In this document: one piece after another, positions 1 through 8,208 of the stretch
Position numbering within the stretch: position 1 is the stretch's first letter
How the letters are laid out: every line of letters starts with the position of its first letter
NCBI RefSeq assembly: GCF_021107415.1
Contig: NZ_JAIOSW010000014.1
Coordinates: 1-38,334, forward strand
Origin: Desulfobacula sp.
Lineage (GTDB): Bacteria > Desulfobacterota > Desulfobacteria > Desulfobacterales > Desulfobacteraceae
Direction: 5' to 3'
DNA length: 38,334 nucleotides
Program-made: the position numbers and the translations under genes
The notes under the pieces: generated by a model
The model's database searches: none
What the model was told of the DNA's origin: nothing
The model's input: only the letters and a program-made list of their open reading frames with translations

Positions 1-856
1 CCATACTCACATGGGTATAGACCTGGGTGGTGGATAAGCTTACATGCCCCAGGATTTCCTGAATTCCCCTTAAATCCGCACCCGAATCCAGCATATGCGT
101 TGCAAAAGAATGACGCAGCGTATGGGGTGAAACCGGCAGGTTCAGTTGGCAGTCCCTCACTATTTTATCAAGTATCCGCCGGATGGACCTTGCACTTAAT
201 CTTGAAAAATTCTTATTCACAAAAACCGGTATAAAACTTTCTTTCAAAGCTGCCCTGTAATTTTTTATGGCATTCAAGGCTCTTTTGCCAACCGGCACAA
301 TCCTTTCTTTCGAACCTTTCCCAAAGACTTTAATCATTTGGCTTTTAAAGTCAATATCTTCTATATCCAGGCCTTCCATCTCCGATACACGTATGCCAGT
401 GGAATAAAATGTTTCAAACATGGCAAGATTTCTCTTATCAAACCAGGTCTCAGTCTTGATGGAGTCTAAAAGCCGAAACAGATCATCAATGGTTAAAAAT
501 CGGGGTATGTTTTTCTCAAGTTTTGGAAAAGGCACCATGTCTGCCGGATTTACCTTTAGCTGTCCGGATATAACAAGATATTCGAAAAATGCTTTAAGTG
601 ATGACAATTTCCTTGATACAGTCCGTTTGGACTTTCCTGATCTCACAAGATGGGCAAGATAACTTCTGACAGCATTTTTATCAAGTGTATTCACATGCTG
701 TAAAAATAATTTTTGACATTTATCATCATCAGCAACATTTTGATCTTTTAGAAAAAACCGAATAAAACCTGAAATATCTGATCGATATGCACGACTTGTG
801 TGGGCAGAGTAACCTTTTTCAGCTAGGAGCGTATCAATAAAAGTATCAAGAACCAT
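1..856 (-). CDS. xerC: Tyrosine recombinase XerC/XerD type (3' end cut by window edge)
   Basis: Site-specific tyrosine recombinase, expected to resolve chromosome dimers at dif. About 285 residues are visible; the family is about 300, so only the last few are missing. The N-terminal SAM-like domain begins MVLDTFIDTLLAEKGYSAHT, typical of XerC. The catalytic set is complete: Arg in STGIRVSE, Lys in FGKGSKER, the HTLRHSFATHML box, His in LGHVSLS and the Tyr nucleophile in TQVYTHV. The ATG lies inside the end of the upstream glycosylase-like gene (about 11 bp overlap), with an AGGG ribosome site before it, so it is cotranscribed with that gene and coaBC. XerC versus XerD cannot be settled from the sequence alone; a mobile-element integrase is less likely because the neighbours are housekeeping genes. 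Confidence 0.87.
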   Translation of the reverse strand, partial: MVLDTFIDTLLAEKGYSAHTSRAYRSDISGFIRFFLKDQNVADDDKCQKLFLQHVNTLDKNAVRSYLAHLVRSGKSKRTVSRKLSSLKAFFEYLVISGQLKVNPADMVPFPKLEKNIPRFLTIDDLFRLLDSIKTETWFDKRNLAMFETFYSTGIRVSEMEGLDIEDIDFKSQMIKVFGKGSKERIVPVGKRALNAIKNYRAALKESFIPVFVNKNFSRLSARSIRRILDKIVRDCQLNLPVSPHTLRHSFATHMLDSGADLRGIQEILGHVSLSTTQVYTHVSM

Positions 857-1457
857 CTTTTGACCCTGCCAATTCCATAACAAGTTCCATCACAAGTTTC
901 ATATCCTCCCAGACCTGGCGTTTGCATTCAGGTTGTTTTAAAAGCAAAGAAGGATGAAAGGTGGGCATAACCTTAATCCCACGACATTCATGAAATTTTC
1001 CCCGAAATTGTTCCAGGGGCTGCTTGATTTTTAGCAGGGATTGACCCGCCTTGGTTCCAAGGGTAATGATAACTTTGGGAGAAACTATTTTTATTTTATT
1101 GTAAACAGATCTAAAATCACATGCATTGCAGATGAAAACCGAATCTGAAGTAAGGTTCATGGCCCCAAGAATCTTGATTAAAAGTGCCCCGCTCTCCCCT
1201 TTAAAAAAATCTGTTTCACTGTCCAGAATAAAAATATCTGCATTTTCAGGTCCTTGAAAAAAAAAGGGGTCCTGTGCCCGATTTTTGGTTTCCCAATTAT
1301 TTCCCCAGTTGTTTATTTGGTCTTCAGATTTTTCTGAAATACCAAAAGAAAGATTCCCTATCTGTTGTTGGTAAGATAGATAGTGTGAAAAATCCCTGAT
1401 AACCTGAATAAGTTCAGTCTTAATTGAGCCCGGGTCGTTTTGAACATCTGCACCCAT
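846..1457 (-). CDS. Degenerate family-4-like uracil-DNA glycosylase
   Basis: 203-residue member of the uracil-DNA glycosylase superfamily, closest in layout to family 4 (UdgA). The C-terminal half is conserved: PKVIITLGTKAGQSLL, FRGKFHECRGIKVMPTFHPS (HPSLLL motif near residue 168), then KRQVWEDMK. The first catalytic motif, normally GEAPG, reads ILDSETDFFKGESG around residues 78-90. The N-terminal CxxC of the 4Fe-4S family is absent; the only candidate ligands nearby are Cys110 and Cys113, and the loop carrying the fourth Cys is shortened. It may have lost the iron-sulfur cluster and perhaps uracil excision, or have another substrate. It lies between coaBC and xerC with tight spacing, which suggests one operon. 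Confidence 0.75.
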   Translation of the reverse strand: MGADVQNDPGSIKTELIQVIRDFSHYLSYQQQIGNLSFGISEKSEDQINNWGNNWETKNRAQDPFFFQGPENADIFILDSETDFFKGESGALLIKILGAMNLTSDSVFICNACDFRSVYNKIKIVSPKVIITLGTKAGQSLLKIKQPLEQFRGKFHECRGIKVMPTFHPSLLLKQPECKRQVWEDMKLVMELVMELAGSKDGS

Positions 1458-1465
1458 TTTTAAAT

Positions 1466-2665
1466 CTATCCCATTTTCTCAATAACATAATCAATCAGAA
1501 TATTGGCAACCTTATTTTTATCCATTAAAGGGATATCAAAAAATGAACCGTCCTTAAAAAAAAGTTTTACCTTGTTTGTATCTGCCTTAAAACCCGAGTC
1601 TGAAGATCCCACAATATTGGCAGCAATCATATCAAGATTTTTCTTCTGCATTTTCAATAATGCATTTTTTTCAAGGTCATCTGTTTCTGCCGCAAATCCA
1701 ACCAGGAATTGATCTTTTGTCTTCTTTCCCCCAATGAGTCTTAAAATATCAAGATTTTCAGTCATTGAAATGGAAAGACCTTTATTATTATCTTTTTTCT
1801 TTATTTTACTGGTTTTAGGATCTATGGGTTTGTAATCAGCCACTGCTGCAACCTTGATAATAATATCTGAGTGATCAAGATTGGCAAGCATTTGATCGGC
1901 CATCTCTTCACAGGTTTCCACATCAAAGCGCTCAACACCCACAGGTGATTCAAGAGTGACGGGGCCTGATACCAGTGTAACCTGTGCCCCTCTCTTTTCA
2001 GCAGCTTTTGCAACAGCATACCCCATTTTACCGGATGAATGATTGCTGACAAATCTGACAGGATCTATGGCTTCAACCGTAGGACCTGCTGAAATAAGGA
2101 TTTTTTTTCCGCTTAAATCCTTTTTTGTGAGCATGGCCAGTGCCCTGTCAAAAATAAACCAGGGGTCGGGCAGTCTTCCTGCACCCACAGTTTTACAGGC
2201 CAAGGCACCTGAATCAGGATCAAGAATATGCCATCCATCCTTTTCAAGAATATCAAGATTTCGCTGCACCCGAATATTCTGGTACATATTCGTGTTCATG
2301 GACGGACAGACTATGACAGGACATGTAACAGCAAGCATTGTAGTAGACAATGCATCATCTGCAATACCATGGGCGAATTTGGCAAGGATATTTGCGGTTG
2401 CAGGCGCAACAATGACGGCATCAGCCCTTGTTGCAAGATCAATATGCTTTACAGAGGATTCCGTATCAAAAAACAGATCCGATAACACGGGATTCTCAGA
2501 TAAAACTTCAAATGTTGTCTTACCGACAAACTTTTGCGCACTATCCGTCATAATGACATTTACATTGGCACCGGCCTTTTTCAAGAGCCGCAAAAGCTCC
2601 ACCGTCTTGTACGCAGCAATCCCCCCTGTAACCCCAAGAAGAATATTTTTATTTTGCAAGTCCAT
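1466..2665 (-). CDS. coaBC: CoaBC: phosphopantothenoylcysteine decarboxylase / phosphopantothenate-cysteine ligase
   Basis: Bifunctional enzyme of coenzyme A synthesis, 399 residues, normal for the family. The N-terminal FMN decarboxylase (CoaC) half shows GVTGGIAAYKTVELLRLLK, the HIDLATRADAVIVAPATAN active-site region with its His, PSMNTNMYQN, and the substrate clamp with Cys in GALACKTVGAGRLPDP. The C-terminal ligase (CoaB) half starts near residue 185 with ISAGPTVEAIDPVRF, followed by NHSSGKMGYA, KVAAVADYKP, and a lysine-rich KIKKK stretch. Its ATG shares one base with the stop of the upstream lipoprotein gene (TAATG), a sign of translational coupling. The UDG-like gene follows 8 bp downstream. 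Confidence 0.95.
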   Translation of the reverse strand: MDLQNKNILLGVTGGIAAYKTVELLRLLKKAGANVNVIMTDSAQKFVGKTTFEVLSENPVLSDLFFDTESSVKHIDLATRADAVIVAPATANILAKFAHGIADDALSTTMLAVTCPVIVCPSMNTNMYQNIRVQRNLDILEKDGWHILDPDSGALACKTVGAGRLPDPWFIFDRALAMLTKKDLSGKKILISAGPTVEAIDPVRFVSNHSSGKMGYAVAKAAEKRGAQVTLVSGPVTLESPVGVERFDVETCEEMADQMLANLDHSDIIIKVAAVADYKPIDPKTSKIKKKDNNKGLSISMTENLDILRLIGGKKTKDQFLVGFAAETDDLEKNALLKMQKKNLDMIAANIVGSSDSGFKADTNKVKLFFKDGSFFDIPLMDKNKVANILIDYVIEKMG

Positions 2666-3165
2666 TATTCTAACAAAGTTGACTCGGAAAAGCCTGCTTC
2701 TCCTGTAACAGTTGGAGCCACACCAATCTCAACATAGGTATATAACTGTTCATCCCGAATGGTAATTACCGCAGTTCTGGAAATTTTCTGAAATACCATA
2801 ATAGTCGTACCCGGGGATTTTATCTGACTGATGACATTCCAATTATCTTTCTGCATATTATTGCTGAAAAAATTAAACAAAGACCGTCTTTCCACCCTTC
2901 CTTTCAGGGTAAGGATTCCTGAGGTAAACCCGGGTGTTAAAATAACTACGGTTCTGTCCTTTACAATTTTCAATTCCATGGGAATCAATACATCTTCAAA
3001 ATCATAATAAACCGCCGTGGTTTTTCTGGACTTGGGTTGATCGGCAGAGGACTCTCCTTCCGGATTTTTAGAAAACGTATCACCAAAACATCCGGAAATA
3101 AAAAATGCCAACAACACAACTATAACAATATTTACAATAGATTTGATATTACATCTTACTTTCAT
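2665..3165 (-). CDS. Small predicted lipoprotein, function unknown
   Basis: 166 residues with a hydrophobic N-terminal segment and a lipobox FISGC, so Cys26 is probably the lipidated residue of an exported lipoprotein. The mature part begins with a Ser/Pro/Lys-rich linker, then VYYDFEDVLIPMELKIVKDRTVVI and a repeat of beta-strand-like stretches (GILTLKGRVERRSLFNFF, NMQKDNWNVI). Small proteins with this look are common in delta-type proteobacteria; I cannot name a family with confidence. The start is supported by a strong TAGGAGG site 5 bases upstream. It is the first gene of the coaBC operon by position. Confidence 0.72.
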   Translation of the reverse strand: MKVRCNIKSIVNIVIVVLLAFFISGCFGDTFSKNPEGESSADQPKSRKTTAVYYDFEDVLIPMELKIVKDRTVVILTPGFTSGILTLKGRVERRSLFNFFSNNMQKDNWNVISQIKSPGTTIMVFQKISRTAVITIRDEQLYTYVEIGVAPTVTGEAGFSESTLLE

Positions 3166-3287
3166 TTTTCCTCCTAAAAGCCAATGATTTCAATTTGTGT
3201 TAAGAATAATATCTTCTAAAACTATTTGTTTGAAATGTCAATTGTGTGATCAACGTAAACTCGGTCAGTATATTTCTTATCCGCGGC

Positions 3288-5012
3288 CTATTGAGGATTA
3301 TATTTTTTAAACAGATTTCTGGCTGCCCTGGAATTGGGGAACCGATTTTGCAACAAATGGTAATATCTTTCTTCATTTAATCTATCTTCTGCGCTCTTAT
3401 ATATATTAATTAAATTATACAAATCCACAGGTCTAGGTTTTTTTTCATAAGCCTTTTGATAAATTTGGATTAAAAATTGTCTGATGCTATCATCTTTGGT
3501 TTCATCTTCGCTCATAATTTTTTGAATAATTCCTGCAGCACTATATAAATTCCTTCGACTCGAATTTATCTTTAACGCCTGCTTAACATATTCTTCGGCT
3601 GTCTTATAGTCTTTTTCTTTAACGGCATGACCCGCCAGGGCAAACAAGGAAAGATCCTTCCATTCATCATCTTTTGCCACTTGAACTGCTTTTTTAAAAT
3701 ATTGTAAACCTTCATCATCTCCAAGAATAGTGCCATATTTATATAGAACCATTCCATTTTCAGGATTTTTTTTATATGTATCTGCCCAAAGCGTAAATCT
3801 GTCTTTCCATGTAAACACCCGGTCGATAGTAGCGATGAAAAAAATCATACCCAGAGTACAGACCAGAGGAATCATTATTTTTCTTTTCCCATTGATCCTG
3901 TCCAGAACATCTGGAATTAACGCACAGAAAAAAAACGAACACACAGGCACTGCAAGATAAAGATATCTTTCTGCATATTTTGTCCAGGCCACATCAGACA
4001 GGGCTATAGGTAAAGCCGGAAAAAATGATAAGACCATTATGAGCACCCAGGCCGGGGAAAAAAACTTTTTCCTGAAAATAAACAAAAGAATAAATCCAGC
4101 CAGAATAAAAAATAAAATAGTATAAAAAACCAAATTGATTTCTGAAATCGCAAAATTCAAAGGAAAAGGAACAAATAACTTTTTAATATAAAATGCAATC
4201 ATGGCAGGAAGAAACTCCAGATTTGAAAAAAAGCTGATTCCTTCCAAATGATTGCCTTTTGAAGAAGACACAATTTCAATTTGAGACTGAACCAGATCAA
4301 ACCCGGCAAATCTCAAATATAAATAGGAAATAAGCGGCACAGACAATATGCATGCCCATTTTGTTGCTGCCACAACTGATTTTATACCTTTTCCATTTTT
4401 GTAATAAAAAAAGAATTCGGAAAGCACAATGATCGGAAGAATGGACAGTGTATTCTCTTTAGAAAGCAGACCCAGAAAAACCATGAAAGCCACAAAGAAA
4501 TATCTAAAACGAGTCTTTGTAAGATAAAATAAATAGGCCAGAAGAGAGAAAAAAGTACCCAGAATATCAGTTCTGCCGGAAATCCAGGCCACAGATTCAA
4601 TGGTTAGAGGATGGATAAGAAAAATTAAAGATGCCAGAAAGGCCGTCACTTCAACCCTGGGATGATACCTGAAAAATCTTAATCCTATAAAATAAATTAT
4701 TATTGCATTAAGTGTATGAAGAATATTATTGGTCAGATGATATCCGGAATATTCCAATGCCCATATCCTGCTGTCAAGAACAAAAGAACAGATCAACAGG
4801 GGTCTGTAATATCTCTTTGTTTTACCCGGCCAGAAAATTTTTTTTACGGAATAATCGCGCAAAGGATTGTTCAAATCCGTTATCATCCGGGTATCATCAA
4901 GTTCAATGATGTTGGCACTTAACAACGGATAACACATAGTCATTGATATCCCGAAAATCAAAAGAACGGCAAAAACCTTTTTAGTGATGACATCCTGTAA
5001 CTGGGATAGCAT
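3288..5012 (-). CDS. GT-C membrane glycosyltransferase with C-terminal TPRs, pilin-locus associated
   Basis: 574-residue polytopic inner-membrane protein. Residues 1-410 hold about ten hydrophobic segments and signatures seen in the TMTC/ArnT-like GT-C fold: an acidic pair early (IIELDDTRMI), YRPLLICSFVLD, YHLTNNILHTLNA and HPLTIESVAWISGRTD. Residues 430-570 are hydrophilic helices that look like TPR units (FFKKAVQVAKDDEWKD, EEYVKQALKIN). The expected activity is transfer of a sugar from a polyprenyl-phosphate donor onto a protein or glycan; the acceptor is unknown. It is the last gene of the pilA-C-to-pilGHI array and its ATG shares one base with the stop of the gene before it. Linked GT-C/TPR proteins are known in Geobacter pilin loci, so pilin glycosylation is a fair but unproved guess. 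Confidence 0.8.
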   Translation of the reverse strand: MLSQLQDVITKKVFAVLLIFGISMTMCYPLLSANIIELDDTRMITDLNNPLRDYSVKKIFWPGKTKRYYRPLLICSFVLDSRIWALEYSGYHLTNNILHTLNAIIIYFIGLRFFRYHPRVEVTAFLASLIFLIHPLTIESVAWISGRTDILGTFFSLLAYLFYLTKTRFRYFFVAFMVFLGLLSKENTLSILPIIVLSEFFFYYKNGKGIKSVVAATKWACILSVPLISYLYLRFAGFDLVQSQIEIVSSSKGNHLEGISFFSNLEFLPAMIAFYIKKLFVPFPLNFAISEINLVFYTILFFILAGFILLFIFRKKFFSPAWVLIMVLSFFPALPIALSDVAWTKYAERYLYLAVPVCSFFFCALIPDVLDRINGKRKIMIPLVCTLGMIFFIATIDRVFTWKDRFTLWADTYKKNPENGMVLYKYGTILGDDEGLQYFKKAVQVAKDDEWKDLSLFALAGHAVKEKDYKTAEEYVKQALKINSSRRNLYSAAGIIQKIMSEDETKDDSIRQFLIQIYQKAYEKKPRPVDLYNLINIYKSAEDRLNEERYYHLLQNRFPNSRAARNLFKKYNPQ

Positions 5013-5875
5013 TATTTCTTAAGATTATCTTTTTTAAACAGCATATTGCTGGTTGTGTAGACACGGCCGTTTTGCATAATAATAAACTCACCGCCGTAAG
5101 GATCTGCTGGTACTCTTGAAATAAGGCCGGACCGAACCAGATCATCCAGCGTTTTGGGATATGTCCGGTACAGCTCATGAAATTCACTGATTTTTTGTTC
5201 AAGATACTCCATGATTTCCAGAGTCTTGATCCTCATTTGAAATTGGTCCCGGGTTGCCCTGTCCTTAGTATCTCCTAACATCACTTTTAAAAACTCAATG
5301 CCATCCCGGTGTTTAAAGGTATAAACGGAAAGGCGGGCTGCAAGATTGGCAACGTAACTGGAGCAGCCAGGCCGCCTGGCGGCTTCCATAAGATATTTTC
5401 TGCCGTTTTCATTGTCCTTTAAAAAATAAAAATAATTAAATCCAAGATAATAAAATACCCTGTAATTATCCGGAATATATTGAGTGCCTTTTAAAAGAAG
5501 CCTGTTTGCATCTTCAAATTTTCTTGCATCCCAGGCCAGGAACACTTCAGCAAAGAGATAGGCATCCCAAAAATACGGATCAAGATCGGTAATAGTATCC
5601 AGGGTGGTGACAAGACTTTCCCATTGTGCTTCATCAATCACGTCCTTTTGTGCCACCTTCCCCCCAATAAATGTCATAAACTTGAACAGCAAAAAATCCG
5701 ATGCAAGGCCTTTAAATTCAAGGGATGTCAGCCCGATGAGTTTTGATGGCAGGGTATGTTCTATAAAACTTGCTGACAGCAAAGATTCCCGCTGTTTTTC
5801 CAGCTGCATGGAAAAAAACACAAATATACTTAGAAGAACAAGAAATAAAATGACGGGTTTTAACCGGGTGATCAT
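5012..5875 (-). CDS. Membrane-anchored TPR-like protein, PilG position in a pilGHI-type array
   Basis: 287 residues with one N-terminal membrane segment (about 7-25) and an otherwise soluble helical body, presumably periplasmic. Helix pairs resembling TPRs run through the middle: LDPYFWDAYLFAEVFLAWD, RLLLKGTQYIPDNYRVFYYL, NENGRKYLMEAARRPG. The C-terminus has LDDLVRSGLISRVPADPYGG, a pattern often found in pilin- and pseudopilin-linked proteins. Its ATG overlaps the permease stop by four bases and its stop overlaps the GT-C start, so all three are coupled. In Myxococcus xanthus pilG encodes an accessory component next to ABC genes pilH and pilI; the assignment here rests on position, not on sequence similarity that I can verify. 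Confidence 0.68.
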   Translation of the reverse strand: MITRLKPVILFLVLLSIFVFFSMQLEKQRESLLSASFIEHTLPSKLIGLTSLEFKGLASDFLLFKFMTFIGGKVAQKDVIDEAQWESLVTTLDTITDLDPYFWDAYLFAEVFLAWDARKFEDANRLLLKGTQYIPDNYRVFYYLGFNYFYFLKDNENGRKYLMEAARRPGCSSYVANLAARLSVYTFKHRDGIEFLKVMLGDTKDRATRDQFQMRIKTLEIMEYLEQKISEFHELYRTYPKTLDDLVRSGLISRVPADPYGGEFIIMQNGRVYTTSNMLFKKDNLKK

Positions 5876-6687
5876 TTGAGTTCCCGTCTGCTAAAAATCA
5901 AAGCAGCAAAAAAAAGCAGAACTATTGAATAACTCAGGCTGTATCCAAGAAGAGCGATGGAATGTTCCCATGAAATCAATTTTCCATGACTTGCAAAGGT
6001 CTTAATATCAAAGGCAGACAGATTGGGAAAAACATATTGCAGATAATTAACAAGAAATTCATTGATGGGTGATGAGATCTCATAAATAAGGGCCTCTTTT
6101 TTAAAAAAGACCACAACCTCTTCAATACTCTGACCTGTTACATAGACACTAAGGGAAAAAATCAGTGTTAAAAAAGAACTGGTGGTAATAGTGGAAAAAA
6201 AAATTACAATGGCATTTAAAAGCACAAACATCATAATTTCATAGGAAAATGCCTGGAAATAGCAGACCCATGAAAAATCCTTGAAAGAATGACCGGGATC
6301 TATTCCTTTGATGATAAGAATAATCCCTGTACTGAACAATGCAAGTAAAGACAAGGCAACTATCACAAGCAGAACCAATCCGAAATATTTGCCCACCACA
6401 TATTCTGTTCTGGATATGGGTTTTGACAGGACGGAATAGATGGTCAGTTTGTCAATATCCTTGGCCATAAGATTGATATTAACAAAAAAGGTCAATAAAA
6501 GTCCTGCAAAGGCAATAGTTGAAAGACATAAATCCACCATGACCTTGCCCAGTTCATGACCGAATAGATTGGTCAAAAGAATAGTGGCCAGCAGCATCAT
6601 TACCGCCAATATGGAAATGCCGTATAAAGCCTTATCTCGAATACCTTCTTTAAATGTTAATATAGCCAGGGCCAGAACGCGTTTCAT
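5872..6687 (-). CDS. pilI: ABC-2 type permease, PilI-like
   Basis: 271-residue permease of an ABC-2 transporter with about six membrane segments: after the opening MKRVLALAILTFKEGIRDKA, hydrophobic stretches near residues 22-40, 55-75, 100-125, 150-170, 175-195 and 240-262. A typical cytoplasmic stretch MAKDIDKLTIYSVLSKPISR follows the second segment. It lies 22 bp downstream of the ATPase gene and overlaps the next gene by ATGA. Adjacency to a pilin gene and to a TPR/GT-C pair matches the pilGHI arrangement, in which the transporter is needed for pilus assembly in M. xanthus. The cargo is unknown. The pil name is by context; the ABC-2 permease call is firm. Confidence 0.8.
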   Translation of the reverse strand: MKRVLALAILTFKEGIRDKALYGISILAVMMLLATILLTNLFGHELGKVMVDLCLSTIAFAGLLLTFFVNINLMAKDIDKLTIYSVLSKPISRTEYVVGKYFGLVLLVIVALSLLALFSTGIILIIKGIDPGHSFKDFSWVCYFQAFSYEIMMFVLLNAIVIFFSTITTSSFLTLIFSLSVYVTGQSIEEVVVFFKKEALIYEISSPINEFLVNYLQYVFPNLSAFDIKTFASHGKLISWEHSIALLGYSLSYSIVLLFFAALIFSRRELK

Positions 6688-6709
6688 AAAAGATCAAGCT
6701 CCACCTTCA

Positions 6710-7648
6710 TTAAGTATAACAATGTTCTTCAACTTTTTCATCGTCAATGGTATTTAAAAATAACTTTTCCAGTGTATTGGAGGAAATCTCAAGGTTAGAT
6801 GTTTGAATCCCATATCGGGATGAAATGTTTATTATCTTGTTCAATTGTTTTTGGGAACACGAAATCTTTGTGATCTTATCTTTTTTTATGCAGTTAACAC
6901 CCAGTGAGGCTATTTCATTGAATGCCTCGATAGAAACTGCCTTTAAGGTAAGTGTCACCTGATTGCCCTTTTCAGTGAGGTCTTGCTTTGTAAGTATTGT
7001 TTTTAGTTCTCCGGAATGCATGATGGCTATTCTATCACATAATCGTTCCACATCATTTAAAATGTGAGAACAAAAAAGGATGGTCTTTCCTTCCTGTTTC
7101 AAGTTGAGAATCAAATCCACCAAAAGCTTTCTACCCACCGGATCAAGGCCGCTCATGGGTTCATCTAAAATAATCAAATCAGGATCATGAATCAGGGCAA
7201 AACAGATCCCGGCCCGCTGAACCATCCCTTTTGAATATCCCCTCAGCTTTCTTTTTCCGGCATGCTCGATATCCATTAACCTCAAGAGCCTTAAAATCTC
7301 TTCATCTATATTTTTCTGTGAAAGACCGGAGACTGTGGCACTGAACTTCATTAATTCTATGGCGGAAAGATGTTCATAAAAGCACGGGTTTTCCGGAAGG
7401 TATCCAAGACTAATCCTTGCTTCAGGATTGGAGGGTGATTTGCCGAACAAAGTAATGACACCGGAACTTGGTCGAATAAACCCCATAAACATTTTAAGAA
7501 GTGTGCTTTTACCCGCCCCGTTGGGTCCGACAATACCAAACACCTCCCCCGGGTTAACTTCAAATGATACATTAGAGACTGCCGTAACATGGCTCTTGCC
7601 TAACCCCATATTGAATTTTTTATACACACTATTGCACAAAATGCTCAC
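6710..7648 (-). CDS. pilH: ABC transporter ATP-binding protein, PilH-like
   Basis: 312-residue ATPase. Walker A is GPNGAGKST (about residue 40), the Q-loop lies in GYLPENPCFYE, the signature is YSKGMVQRAG rather than LSGGQ, Walker B with catalytic Glu is LIILDEPMSGLDP, and the switch His is in ILFCSHILND. The last 90 residues form an extra C-terminal domain, as in ABC-2 (DrrA/CcmA-like) exporters. It is the first gene after the hairpin terminator that ends the pilin transcript, so it must be expressed by read-through or from its own promoter in 7649-7685. With the next gene it forms a complete exporter of the type required for pilus biogenesis in Myxococcus. Confidence 0.86.
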   Translation of the reverse strand: MSILCNSVYKKFNMGLGKSHVTAVSNVSFEVNPGEVFGIVGPNGAGKSTLLKMFMGFIRPSSGVITLFGKSPSNPEARISLGYLPENPCFYEHLSAIELMKFSATVSGLSQKNIDEEILRLLRLMDIEHAGKRKLRGYSKGMVQRAGICFALIHDPDLIILDEPMSGLDPVGRKLLVDLILNLKQEGKTILFCSHILNDVERLCDRIAIMHSGELKTILTKQDLTEKGNQVTLTLKAVSIEAFNEIASLGVNCIKKDKITKISCSQKQLNKIINISSRYGIQTSNLEISSNTLEKLFLNTIDDEKVEEHCYT

Positions 7649-7685
7649 AGTATTTTATATTCCTTAACTAAGCCATATAAAAATT

Positions 7686-7720
7686 ATAAAGCAGAATCGG
7701 AAAAACCGATTCTGCTTTAT
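7686..7720 (-). terminator. Strong hairpin terminator after the pilin genes
   Basis: A perfect 15-bp stem (ATAAAGCAGAATCGG paired with its complement) closes a 5-base loop and is AT-rich on both outer flanks. It lies 38 bp downstream of the pilA-C stop and 38 bp upstream of the pilH start. Its symmetry lets it act on either strand, but only the minus strand carries genes here. It would keep pilin mRNA abundant while limiting transcription into the ABC and glycosyltransferase genes. Confidence 0.85.
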
Positions 7721-7757
7721 CTAAAATTATTTTTATGTCATCAATATATCAATCGGA

Positions 7758-8159
7758 TTAATTCCCACCTCTAATACTCCAGCCACCGGCAAGTGTGCTA
7801 GGATTGGTGTCGACACCTGTAAGAGTACCTACTGTCCCTGTTAAACGTTGGTAAAGATTATTATCTTCAGAACCAGCACTGCCCCTCATAATGAATTCCA
7901 AAGCAATTTCGTCAGTTCCCTTGGTGCTTGCTGTATTTATACACCATTGCTCGCCTTCATTAGCACCAGCATAACCACCCGCAGTAGTCTCCGAAGAATA
8001 TGAAGCAATTCCGCCTCTTGAAAGATTTATTGCCGCACATCCCGGCAGGCTCAAAACGCCGTTATCGTCAGCATCAATTATAACTGTAGATGCCATGCTT
8101 ATTGATGTAAATCCAAAGGTTATGAAACATATTGCTGTTATAATAAATATTTTTTTCAT
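7758..8159 (-). CDS. Secreted pilin partner, PilA-C-like
   Basis: 133-residue exported protein with a classic signal peptide, probably cut after Ala23 (SMA|STV). The mature protein of about 110 residues is Gly/Ser/Thr/Ala-rich and beta-like, with an Asp-rich start (IIDADDNGVLSLPGC) and two cysteines, Cys41 and Cys73, that could form a disulfide as in full-length pilin globular domains. It has no class III leader or hydrophobic pilin helix. It follows the short pilin gene after 48 bp with its own AAGGAG site and no terminator between. The same arrangement is known in Geobacter, where PilA-N and a separately encoded PilA-C together form the filament subunit. The role is inferred from position and build. 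Confidence 0.78.
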   Translation of the reverse strand: MKKIFIITAICFITFGFTSISMASTVIIDADDNGVLSLPGCAAINLSRGGIASYSSETTAGGYAGANEGEQWCINTASTKGTDEIALEFIMRGSAGSEDNNLYQRLTGTVGTLTGVDTNPSTLAGGWSIRGGN

Positions 8160-8208
8160 TTGATACTCCTTATATTTTTATATAATTATATTTAAATTAA
8201 GCTGAAGG

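Noticed and set aside
1..856. xerC-like gene as the integrase of a mobile element
   Set aside because: It is embedded in an operon with coaBC and a glycosylase homologue, with no attachment-site duplication or phage genes.
2043..2708. 221-codon plus-strand frame opposite coaBC
   Set aside because: It lies entirely antisense to a complete, strongly conserved coaBC gene and its translation has no recognisable motif.
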